A stretch of 64,000 bases of DNA, taken from NCBI GenBank assembly GCA_023678885.1, contig CM043002.1, positions 1,630,022 through 1,694,021 of the forward strand. Reading direction: 5' to 3'. Numbering within the stretch: the first letter of the stretch is position 1; every line of letters begins with the position of its first letter. The notes beneath the pieces are model-generated. The model was given only the letters and a program-made list of their open reading frames with translations, did no database searches and had not been told where the DNA came from. Below are positions 1 to 11,058 of the stretch, piece after piece. The DNA is from Pogostemon cablin. Lineage: Eukaryota > Streptophyta > Magnoliopsida > Lamiales > Lamiaceae. The position numbers and the translations under genes were made by a program.

Positions 1-92
1 AATCCAATCCTATGCAATTTCGTAAAATATTATTAAATCTTTAATTAATAAAGCAACAATAAACACACAAAAAAAAATCAAAAAATAAATAT

Positions 93-136
93 AAGGGCTT
101 AGGGTTTTAGGGTTTAGGGATTTAGGGTTTTATTGA
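93..136 (+). repeat. Degenerate interstitial telomere-like tract
   Basis: Four adjacent copies of (T)TTAGGG or near variants are seen. The plant telomere unit is TTTAGGG. The tract is short and irregular, so it is an interstitial remnant or chance promoter-like telo-box cluster, not a chromosome end. Confidence 0.45.
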
Positions 137-784
137 TAAAAGTAGAATAAATTCAATCTTAACCATCCATTTCTCAAATAAATCTCAGTCATTCATTAAA
201 ATAATTAAATAATTATAATTATGATTTTATTAGGAAATAACATATTATTATTAAAAAATTAATAATATTAATCCAATCATGTCGGCCAGAATAAATCCAA
301 TCCTAACTACAATGAAATATTTAATTTAAAACTTTAATAATATCATTAAATTTTTACCTAATATAGTAGCAATATACACGAAACAAAATTAAAAAATAAA
401 TATATGCAATTTTGTAAAATATTGTTAAATCTTTAATTAATATAGCAACAATATAAACACAAAATACCTAATATAGTAGCAATAAACACGAAAATAATTA
501 AAAAAATAAATATATGCAATTTTGTAAAATATTGTTAAATTTTTAATTAATATAGCAATAATATACACACAAAAAAATAAAAAAATAAATATATGCCAAT
601 TTTTTAATAATTTTATATGGCAAGAATATATACTCATCATTTTCGTGAATTTACATTACATTGAGATATTTAATTTAAAACTTTAATAATATCATTAAAT
701 CATTACCTAATGTAGTAGCAATAAACACGAAAAAAAAATAAAAATAAATATATGCAATTTTGTAAAACATTGTTAAATCTTTAA

Positions 785-1060
785 GACAAATTCTCTTGTG
801 AGACATTATATATGTGAGACGATTTGTGAGACGTATTAAAGTATGTCTATTATAGAGATAAATTATGCTTAATGATTGTTAAAATATGTTTTTTAAAATA
901 TGATAAATGATGAATTAAAATATGATTTTAAAATGTTATAATATGATTTATTATTGACATACTTTAACTATAAATAAGTATATTTTACCTATATAATAAG
1001 CATACTTTATTAATGGGTCAACCCGTCTCACAAAAAACCCGTCTCACAAGAGAGTTTCTC
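785..1060. mobile_element. MULE-type MITE, copy 1
   Basis: This 276 bp non-coding element begins with acaaattctcttgtgagac and ends with gtctcacaagagagtttctc, which are imperfect terminal inverted repeats. It is flanked by a perfect 9 bp target duplication AATCTTTAA (776-784 and 1061-1069), the length typical of Mutator-like elements. It sits inside one unit of the surrounding AT-rich repeat. A second copy is at 54548-54827. Confidence 0.8.
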
Positions 1061-1200
1061 AATCTTTAATTAATATAGCACAATCCTATGCAATTTTGTA
1101 AAATATTGTTAAATCTTTAATTAATATAGCAACAATAAACAAAAAAAAAATTAAAAAATAAATATAAGGCTTTATGGTTTAGGGTCTTAAAAAACTAAAT

Positions 1201-2869
1201 TCATAATCTGACATCTATGTTTTTTTTTTTTAATTATATATGTATATGGAAGTTACTGGATTCATGGTAAGATTGAAGATGTTGACTATGGTGACAATTG
1301 GTGGTATATGTCTTGCAACACATGTAATATATAATATGTTGTTCGAGACTGTCACAATTGGATTCATGTGATATGGGATACCATTACAAAGGAATTAATT
1401 GGGAATACATCTAATATGTTGTTCTCGAGTGTCACAATTGTAAGTTAAACTTAGATCGAGATGTAGTCTATCCTTCAATTTCAATTTGTTAAGTGAAATA
1501 TCTCATGCCTATTGAAATATAGTTATTTTATCATTTTAATCAAGATATGTTTTAATCATTAATTAAATAATAATTGTGAAAATAAATTTTCAAAAGAAAA
1601 AGGGAAATTAAATGAGTTCATTACATCTAGGAGTTCACAATCATGCAATACATTAAAGTCCAACATATATTTTAATAGAAGCAAGAGGGTGGTCCTCCAG
1701 ATGAGATAATGGAATTAATTGGCGGAGAGATGTTGATGAAACTGTCAGTTGCTACGAAGAGTGATCGATTTGTGTCTTATGCATAGATTCAAATATCATC
1801 AAAAAAATACTGCCTTTCAAATTCATAGCATAAGCGGGTTTAAATTCTTCTAATAGACATTATGGAATGGAATGTATTTATTTATGCTCTAACTTGATCA
1901 TGTAGGATACTGAATACAACAATGACGTGTCCAATTTATACATACTATTGTGTATAAATTTTAGTTTATATTTGACCGTGTAATTATAGAAATTAAATCA
2001 TCAGCTTTTAATTTTTTGGACAATATATATTTCTATCTTTTATTGTTATGTTAAAATAATCTATTTTAGTTATATATACAATGAAAACTTATTGCGTAAA
2101 AAATTCAGAATTTATTCTATTAAAACTGACTCACGGAGTAATGAAGCAGGTCAATCAAAGGAAATAGAAAAATAATCATACCTATGTACAGTTCCAAGAC
2201 CTTAGTATGGAAAAACACACATAGATAAAGACATAATCATTCTATAAAATAATATAGTAAGCATGCTGATTTCCTAATAAAGTATATAACCTAATAATTA
2301 AATAATATTATAACCAATTATTCAACCTTTTTGGTACAAAATGAAGGATCACCACATATTCTCCATCATGTCCCCTATTCTTTTCTAGAAAAAAAGAAAT
2401 GAAATGACAACACTTAGTTCCTTAGGCCATAATTTGTATAATTACATGAAAATTCTTAGATTCATTTAAGAAATGGGGGGTTTTTCTGAAATTAATTACA
2501 ATTAGTTTAATTCATATCATATATATTTAAGGAAAATTATCCATATATTTGCACATTTTTATGACTTATAATTTAGTGTTAATTATTAGATTATTATGTT
2601 TGTTTGAAGTTGGTCAATATTTGAAATTTATAAATATTAATAATATTTATTTGTTGTTATGACATGCTTTAATATTAAGTTAAATAAATATGTAAGAAAT
2701 AGATGATATAACGTATGAAAAAGAATATTAATGTAAGGAAAGAGATGAAACCATACAGATGATTATACGTATAAGAAATTACTAATTGATATGAGAGAAC
2801 ACATGAAAGTATAATCAAAAATAAAATATTTGTATAGTATTACCACTAAGGTAGAATAACCATGGCTCT
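1201..2869. other. Intergenic DNA, no gene seen
   Basis: The stretch is AT-rich with stops in all frames. The only structure noticed is a short duplicated motif around 1335-1350 and 1415-1440 (tgttgttc...gtcacaattg). No coding region, RNA gene or complete mobile element is recognised. Confidence 0.5.
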
Positions 2870-2877
2870 AGGTTGTA

Positions 2878-3360
2878 TTTGGATTTAGTCATTTTAAATT
2901 TAATGGATTTGAAAATGAGTGAATTTTAAATTTCATGAATTTAAATTAATTCATTTTAATTACATTATTTGGATGAATTATGGATTTATGAAAGTATTTT
3001 TAAATTTTATAATTCAATAATTATTTTTTAATTTTAAAAAAGAATTTTATATATAATAAATAAAAATAATAAAATTTTATTATATAAAATATTAAAATCT
3101 AAATTTTTATAAAAAAAATAGGTTCTTTTTTATTTAGTCATTTTAAATTTAATGTATTTGAAAATGAGTGAATTTTAAATTTCATGAATTTTAAATCAAT
3201 TCATTTGAATTTCATTGTTTGGATGAATTATGAAAGTATTTTTAAATTTTATAATTCAATAATTATTTTTTAATTTTTAAAAAGAATTTTATATATAATA
3301 AATAAAAATAATAAAATTTTATTATATTAAATATTAAAATCTAAAATTTTATTTAAAAAA
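2878..3360. repeat. Tandem duplication of about 250 bp
   Basis: The stretch from about 2885 (tttagtcattttaaatttaatg) to 3122 is repeated from about 3138 to 3360 with few substitutions and small indels, including shared ends in aataaaattttattatat. It is followed by G-rich tracts (tgggtgggt) near 3365-3480. No coding capacity. Confidence 0.7.
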
Positions 3361-3739
3361 ATTTGGGGGAGGGGGTGGATGGGTTGGGTGGGTAGACATA
3401 GATTTCATAATATTAAAAATTAAAAATTAAAATTTTATTTATAAAAATTTTGGGGTGAAGGGATGGGTGGGAGTAGGCTGGATGATAATATTTTAATGGG
3501 TCCATTACTACCAGTTACAACTTATACATTATTATTACTAGTAGATACAATATTTTAAAAAAAAATTACTTCATTAATGATGAATAAAATGTCTTTTTTA
3601 ACCTTATTTTAATTGGGTTCAAAAAGAAATTTAAAAGAATAAATTAATTAATATAATATTAAATAATTATCTTCCATGATTTACTTCCTTAAAATAGGTT
3701 GGAAGTTGACTTCAATATCACAACCTTAAAATCACGCCT

Positions 3740-4160
3740 TTATTTGTTGTTAGAATTTATGTTTTCAAAAACATTTATATTCAACATATGTGTATTCAAT
3801 ATATTGTACAAAATTTATATATTCAGAAATATTTGTATTCAACATATTTGTGTTCAATATATTAAAATATGTTACGTTATGATAATATACGTGGTTTAAA
3901 ATGTATTCAAAAATAAAATAGATATGATGTTATACGTTGTTCAAAATTTATGTATTCAAAAATATTTTATGTTTAATATATTTGTATTTAGAAAGATAAA
4001 TTTTATGTATTCTAAAATATTTATGTTTAATTGTATTCAGAAAGTTAAAATTTAAGTATTTAAAAATATTTTATTTTAATATATTTGTATTCACCAAGAT
4101 AAAATTTATGTATTCGAAAATATTTATGTTTAATATATTTGTATTCATAATGAATTAACA
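3740..4160. repeat. AT-rich minisatellite
   Basis: About six diverged copies of a unit of roughly 60-70 bp containing 'atgtattcaaaaatattta' and 'tgttcaatatatttgtatt'. The short open reading frame across 3699-3899 consists of this repeat and is not a gene. Confidence 0.6.
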
Positions 4161-4287
4161 TTCTTGATTTACTTCCTTAAAATTATATTCAAATATTCAT
4201 ACACATAGTGTGTGATAAAAAAAAATTCCAACCTATGTAACTAGAGCGTGAGATGGATCATGTTTAATTGTTTTTGTATCTCCACTT

Positions 4288-4450
4288 CCACATATAAAAC
4301 CAAAGAGTGTAATCCATTATAATAAAAGAGAAGACACGCAAACGCATATACATATACTCTTTGTCTCGCTCATTCTGAAAACACACACTTTACTTGCTCT
4401 CTCTTGAGAATTCTTTGCCGCGGATACCTGCCACCGCTGGTTATATTTGG
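4288..4450 (+). promoter_or_regulatory. Possible promoter and 5' leader remnant
   Basis: A TATA-like tataaaac at about 4292 is followed by a CT-rich stretch (ctttgtctcgctcattctg, cttgctctctcttgag) that resembles a plant 5' untranslated leader. No open reading frame of coding character follows; downstream DNA enters a Stowaway element. It may be the 5' remnant of a lost gene or chance. Confidence 0.25.
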
Positions 4451-4596
4451 GTTCTATGGAGATATTTGGGTTACATACCACTTTCTCTTGAGAATTAAGG
4501 AGAAGGTTATATTTGGAAAGTTATTTGGATAATTTCCTTTCATATTTTGTACATATTAGTAATATTTTTACTATTGTATCTATTAGTAATACTAAT

Positions 4597-4853
4597 ATTC
4601 TCTCGTCTCATTTCAATGTTTACATATTTCTATTTTGAGCGTCCCATTTCAATGTTTACGTTTTCTTTTTTGGAATATGGAACCCACCTAAAACAATTAA
4701 TGTATCACCATGGTCCCCACATCCAATACTAATACACCTACCCACTTTATATTAAATATTATATTTTTCCACTCACTATCTATTAAAATATTATACTCCT
4801 TAATCAACGTGCAAAAAGCAAACGTAATATTGAAACGGGACGGAGGGAGTATA
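4597..4853. mobile_element. Stowaway-like MITE 1
   Basis: The right end reads gacggagggagta, the Stowaway (Tc1/Mariner) terminal motif. The left end (attctctcgtctcatttc) is a degenerate counterpart. The interior shares 'cccactttat' and 'ttaatcaacgtgcaaaa' with the other Stowaway copies in this window. Confidence 0.6.
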
Positions 4854-5022
4854 TATTTTATACTAGTTAGTAATAAATACTATTTTAATTATGTATTAAA
4901 TATTAAAATTTAAAAATTAAAACGTTTTTATTATGTATTTTAATTATATATAATTTTTTTGTTATTAAAATACTTCATCATAATTATATATAAAAAATAA
5001 AAAATAGTGATCTAAAATTTTA

Positions 5023-5281
5023 TACTCCCTCCGTCCCACCACAAGGGTGGCAAAACTTTTTTGCACGTAAATTAAGGGATATTATATTTAATGTATAGAT
5101 AAGGAAAGAAAAATAATAATTTAATGTAAAGTGGGTAGGTGTATTAGTGTGGTGTGTGGGTCCTATTGAGATATATTAATTGTTTTGTGTGGGTCCCATT
5201 TACTAAAAAAGGAAATGCAACTCTTGTGTTGGGGCGGACAAAAATGACAAAATGCACTCCTTGTGGTAGGAGGAGGGAGTA
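5023..5281. mobile_element. Stowaway MITE 2
   Basis: Starts tactccctccgtcccaccac and ends gtggtaggaggagggagta: inverted termini with TA borders, as in the Stowaway superfamily. Non-coding. It shares interior motifs with MITE 1 in inverted orientation. Confidence 0.85.
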
Positions 5282-6530
5282 TTTTTTTTTTAAAATTTGA
5301 ATCGATGGTCTTAATTTCCAGTTCGAAATATATTTTTATCATTTGGTATATCAATTAATTCAATTTCCTTTGTCATACTGAATATGAATAATGAACAGGC
5401 AAATATAATTTCATGAAACTTAGTGACGGATCTAAAAATTGATAATATGGTGGGCTATTTTAATAGTTTATGAGAAAAATATATTCTCTTTATCCCTCCT
5501 TATGGACGTATATTTTTATACACGAAATTTAATAAAAATTATATTTTTATAGATAATGATGTGTAAAGTTATTGAAATATATATAAAAATTAGGTATTTT
5601 AAGTAATTTAATTAAAAAGGTGTATGAAATTATTAGGATGTTTGCAAAAAGATGGGTGTGGTAGTGTTGGCTGTTGAAGTTGTGGTGTGAATTGAATATT
5701 TATTAAGTCAACACTTAGAGAGTTTGTTTAGACTATTTTAAAGGTCCTTTAGTACGAATTCTTCAATTGGAATGACAATGTGTATCACTGATGAGTCAGT
5801 GACAATGAGAATGAAGGGTGTTAAATAGTTATTGAATCAATGCGAATGATTGAGAAATTTTAATTCCAATTGCACCAACCAAACATCAACAATAAAAATC
5901 AATATACTCCACATCTATTCCAATTATGAATTTTTTTAATTTTAATTACATTATTTTTCATTAAATATATTCTCACTTTTCAATAATTATATTATTACTT
6001 TTTATTTATAAAACTAAAATCAACATCTAGATACCTTCTCTTTTCATTCAACAAATGTATATAGATACTTGTTCCATATATTTCATTCACAATACAATTA
6101 CTCTTAGCTGACCCTGAGCTCACACATGACCAGGTCAACACAAGTTGAGGTAGAAAGGGGACAACACTTTATTTCACTAATTACTATCCATGTGTGTTGT
6201 ATACATTTTTTCATTAATAAAAAATATATATGTACTTTATTTTTTATTTTAACATAATTTTTTTTATTTGAGATAGCTTTAGTGATACAAAATTTATATA
6301 TTATTAAATAAAATTTTATATAACTAAAATATTATATACTCTTTTAAATAGATTCATAATTTAAAATATATAATTATAAAGATAAATTTTTTTAAGTTTC
6401 AAGTTTTTTTTCCATTTCAATTTTTAATTTTTATTTGATAAAATTTTAATGTCAGATATTCAATATCTAATTTAAGAAAATTTGTCTTTAGACTAATTTT
6501 ATTGAATATTTAACATTAAATTTTGGCAAA
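5282..6530. other. Intergenic DNA, no gene seen
   Basis: AT-rich sequence with no coding frame. Nothing beyond simple AT-rich runs is recognised. Confidence 0.5.
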
Positions 6531-6939
6531 GATTTGGGTGAAACCGTCTCACGAATCTCCTTATGTAATACGGATTACCCATTAATCCATTAATCATATT
6601 TTTAAGACCCTTGCTTGTTTGGTTGTTATTAAATTTGAAAACTTGAAAAATTAATTGTGATAGTTGTTACTGTGGAGACCACCGCGGAAACTTAGGGGCA
6701 CTTGTTCGATAATCTTCCTTACAGGAAGAATGCTAAAGCCATCCGCTATAGTATTTATTAATTTTTTTTCATTTTTATGTTTTCTTCTTTATTTTTTTTA
6801 TTTTTTAAAATTTTAATAATTAAAATTTTTATCCATTTAATTATTATAAATTTAAAAAATGTGATACACAACGAAGAAAAGGTAATACCAATGCTGTAAA
6901 TTATTTTATGGACAATTTATAATATAAATAAATGTGATT

Positions 6940-7345
6940 ACACTTTAAATGAAAAGTGATAACATCATAAATAAAAAGTGATAACTAATTAAAAAAATTT
7001 ATTTCACGAAAAATTTACTGAAATAATAAAAAGTGATAACAGTCTTAATAAAAAGTGATTCATTATCAAATAAAAGTGATATCCGTCTAATTGAATTATT
7101 TCACGAACAATTCATTAAAATAATAAAAAGTGATTCATAATCAAACAAAAGAGATATCTGTCTAATTGAATTATTTCACGAAAATTTTTACTAAAATAAT
7201 AAAAAGTAATAACTTTTTAAATAAAAAGTGATTCATTATAAAGAAGTGTGATAATCGTTTAATTAAATTATTTTAATAACAATTTTTAAAATAAATAAAA
7301 AGTTATAATATAGTTAATATAAAGTGATATCCGATCAAAATAAAG
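6940..7345. repeat. AAAAGTGATA minisatellite
   Basis: Many copies of 'aataaaaagtgata' alternate with 'attgaattatttcacgaa' in units of irregular length (about 75-100 bp). It ends in an ATA/AAT microsatellite near 7350-7375. Confidence 0.7.
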
Positions 7346-7592
7346 TGATAATAATAATAATAATAATAATAATTGATAATAATTTTTTATTAAAAATGAT
7401 TACTTAATGAAATATTACTTTTTTTTTATTAGAAACGAAAGCAATACACATGGACGAAAGCAATTATAGTTAATTGAGCAACCAAACAATATTTTCGCTG
7501 ATTAGTAGTTGAACTTATTGAAATTATAGTTAATTGAGCAACCAAACAAGACCTTCTTTTTCCTTGATTTCCTTTTAATTTAATTTAAAATA

Positions 7593-7799
7593 TACTTCCT
7601 CCGGCCACTTACAAGGTATCCATTTTACCATTTTGAGCGTCCACTTCAAAGATATCAATTTCCTTTTTTTGGTAAAAAAGTACACTCTGTGGCCCACCAT
7701 TTTCATCTAATACAACTATTCACTTTACATATAATAATAATACTCCTTAATTCACGCGCAAAACGCAAACGAGTACCTTGTAAGTGGTCGGATGGAGTA
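7593..7799. mobile_element. Stowaway-like MITE 3
   Basis: Begins tacttcctccggccacttac and ends gtaagtggtcggatggagta, a good inverted pair with TA borders. The interior shares 'cactttacatataataat' and 'ttcacgcgcaaa' with MITE 4 at 50914. Confidence 0.85.
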
Positions 7800-7866
7800 T
7801 TTGATTTGGTTAATGGATAATCCGTCTCACGAATTAGGATCTGTGAGACGGTTTCACCCAAGACCT

Positions 7867-10819
7867 ACCCTTAAATTTTTATGTAATAATTATTAAGTCG
7901 TAATTCTAAGTAATTATTAATAAAAATAATTATAAAAGATGTTAATAATTACTACTAAATAATTTAATTAACTATATTATATTATAATAGTATGCTTAAA
8001 TAAAAATTTTGATTTATATTATATGTTATTAATAATTAGTCAAAATCAAATAGCAATATATAACAATAATAAATATTTTCTTTATTTGATAAACATTTCA
8101 TTTTTTAAATAAAATATGTTGAGGAGTTATTTGTGTGAGATACTTTTACAACAAAAAAAATGGAGTGTGAAATTTTTATTGGAATGTTCAAATAAAAAAG
8201 AAATATAACATTGAATAAATATTTTTTAAATTTTTATATAATTTAAAATAAAATAAATAAAATAGATAATTATGATTTCAATTGGATTAAAATTTGAATA
8301 GAAATAGTATATAAATTTTATGGCTAACTTATATCTTTTATCTGGAACTTGAAGATATGATATTTTAAAATAATTAAATAAATGAAATTGACACGTAAAT
8401 TTTTATTTTGTCTTTTTCTTTGTGTGGAGAAATGTGTATACATTGTATAAATTAAAAAAAATAAAATAAACATTTAATGTATTAATAAAGATACTATATA
8501 TAATAATCATTTATACAATTATGACATTAATAAGATGACAAATACTCATGTTAATTATGTATAATCGGTTGTACATGTGAATGGGGTTATTATTTAATAC
8601 GATGGAGAGTTACTATTAGATACGATTTCTTTTCTGTACAAACAATTATATTATCATTTTGTATAAACTTTTTTCCAAAAGAGTAGACATGCACCCATAT
8701 TTTGGAATGGTTGGTTATACTTCCATCGTCTATGTAAGGAGGATATGGAACTAAACCAATGATCATCAAACGGTTTCAATTTCTGTTTTGGAACAACCAG
8801 TTCCTTTTCGAACAGCTGATTTCCATCATTTTATTTTATGTTAGTTTTTTTATTTTTTTATTCTCAAAATTAATCTGTAAAAACCGTCGATTCGGATTGG
8901 AACCGCGGGTTCTTGTGTCATGTTGTGCACTTAATTTAAACCATAGATAGCAATTTTTTTTTAAAAAAAATGCCGATTTTAGTTGACACATCAATTTCAA
9001 TTTCTAAATAATGCGAATCATAATCAAACTGTAATATTACCGATTTCAATTACATCTTGGGCAGTTTTAATTTTGAACAGTTTCAATTTTTTTTTATTTG
9101 GAGAGCATTTAAAGTAGAGTAACTACTTAAAAGAGACATTCAATATTTAATACTCACGACAAGATACAACGTATAATCGTTTTTATCTTAGCAATACCAC
9201 TCTAATATGATAAGTAATAATTTCAAAATTAAATTTTATAAATTTTATTCTAGCAAATTAGTGTTATTCTACTAATGTGTCATCTTCCAAATTCTTTAAG
9301 AAAACAACTTATATATTTTTTTTAATTTGATTAAATTTAATTATTTTAAAATATTCTATCTTTCCATATCTCAAATTAAGAAATAATTTTTTAACGTATT
9401 TAATATTTATTTATTTGATTTTATATTATTTTATTTTAAAATAAATATATTTATATATTATTTATAAAATATTTATTTTGATAATATTAGTAATTCATTC
9501 TATTATTATATTTTTATTTCAAAAATAATATTATTAGCATTATTTCTTATATATGTTAATATAAAATACATTTTTAATCAACTTTACTTTTATTAATTAA
9601 AATATTATTACATGATTTAAAAAATAATAATTTAATTAAAACATTCTTATTTTTTAAAGTTTTAATTAAAATTTTTATTTTAATTAATAAATTAGTTAAA
9701 ATTTTAATTTGGTAACATTTTTCAAATTTTACATTTTATTGAATTATTAAACGACAGTATTTTAATAATTACTCATTGATATTTTTCTTACTAATAGGTT
9801 AATAAGATTTAATTATTATTTAAAAACACTGTAATTTGTATTAAATTATTTATTTAATATTTAATATTTATTATATAGTTAATATGGATATTAAATTAAA
9901 GATTTTAAAAAGATGAATAATTTGATGAATTATTCTTTAATATTAAATTTATAACAAGATAATTATAAACATTTAAATTTTTTTGATGAAAAGTAAATAT
10001 ATGAATATGCTTAAATAAAAAGTAAAATATATGATTGGAAGAAGAGGAGAGAAAAACTAGATATTTATTGCTTTTTTAAATATAACGTTTCTCTTTCATT
10101 TAACATGTTGGTCAAGTACCCAATAAAACATTTTATGATCTAATGGTTAAAATTGAGTTGATTTCTAATGGATAACAATGTCTCGTATCATACGTGAGCC
10201 CGATTCAGCTAAGTAGCCCTTCTAGTTGGCACAACATTTTCAAAATGGCTAATAACATTTTGTATTGAAAGTAGAACTCAAACCACCTAATAAATGAGGT
10301 ACTCCCAAGCATACATAAGTTCTGTTAATGATTCATTGTAAATTTCTAGTGTATGTAAAGTTTCATTCCATTTTTATCGATTTCCAGCCATCATCATTCT
10401 AATTACTTAATTTAAAATCAATGAAATAGCTCATAATATAGTAATACATAATAATTCTTAACCAATTTAATAACACATAGGACATCCAAACATATCAACT
10501 TCAAAGTTCAAACCTTGAACACAAATAGAAAATAAGCCAAACACAAAACACTAGCAAAAAAACTAATCAATAATCAGCATGATTCATAATTTATATCATC
10601 CCCCCATCATTCTCTTCTCTATTAAATTGAGCATATTTTCAATATATTCTTCCTCGTCAACCCCTAAAACTCAAAACCAATATCTTAATCTTAGTCTCCA
10701 AAGACGAACTCTTAAAATCTCCATCTTCATCGGTTATGCCGTCAAACCAAATGAAGCCCCAGACAAAACTCAATTTTTACCTCAAAAGACTAAATACAAG
10801 GTTAAAAAAAAAAGTTTTT
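7867..10819. other. Intergenic DNA, no gene seen
   Basis: Very AT-rich. A less AT-rich patch at 8755-9090 carries short motifs such as aaccgcgggttc and cggtttcaatttc, possibly a decayed transposon, but no family could be assigned. No gene is supported. Confidence 0.5.
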
Positions 10820-10825
10820 TTTATT
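10820..10825 (-). terminator. Candidate poly(A) signal of NRPC2
   Basis: AATAAA on the minus strand, about 235 bp beyond the NRPC2 stop codon at 11059. The spacing fits a plant 3' untranslated region. Plant poly(A) signals are loose, so the assignment is tentative. Confidence 0.4.
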
Positions 10826-11058
10826 AAAGCACATTCAGTAACTTTTAAAGACCATTAAAATTTTGAGCAATGTGCACATGCACAAGAGGCCTGAGGGCAT
10901 GATGGTAGGCAAAGAGGAAGCGCGCACCTCTTGAACCGAAAAAGAATCAGAAAAGGAGAGGCGCTTGAGCCCCCTCGGAGTCGCACCTCTATAGTACTGC
11001 CGTAGAGCATTTTCTTTTCATGATGCTGATGAGCTCCATGGAAAAGGGGGTCGCTCAT

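Larger units (their letters stand above)
1..1200. repeat. AT-rich degenerate repeat block
   Basis: At least five imperfect copies of a unit with 'gcaattttgtaaaatatt', 'taaatctttaattaatata' and 'gcaacaataaacac' occur near 10-60, 400-450, 510-560, 750-790 and 1085-1140. The block is interrupted by the MITE at 785-1060. No open reading frame of coding character is present. I do not recognise the repeat family; it may be a degraded transposon or a local satellite-like amplification. Confidence 0.6.
6535..7866. mobile_element. Composite inverted-repeat element
   Basis: The left end (gggtgaaaccgtctcacgaa, 6535 on) is inverted at the right end (gtgagacggtttcaccca, to about 7861). A second nested inverted pair lies inside: gcttgtttggttg near 6609 and caaccaaacaagac near 7538. 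The interior holds a minisatellite of AAAAGTGATA units, and a Stowaway element lies between the two right-hand repeats. No transposase is encoded. It looks like a non-autonomous element with later insertions; the superfamily is not assigned. Confidence 0.55.

Noticed and set aside
10579..10827. 82-codon ORF just beyond NRPC2
   Set aside because: Ends in an A/T-rich tail, no similarity recognised, no gene context.
10860..11058. GC-richer stretch with 'gaggcgc' and 'gcgcacctc' motifs after the NRPC2 stop
   Set aside because: Looks like 3' untranslated region, possibly with a repeat remnant; no paired structure could be supported.
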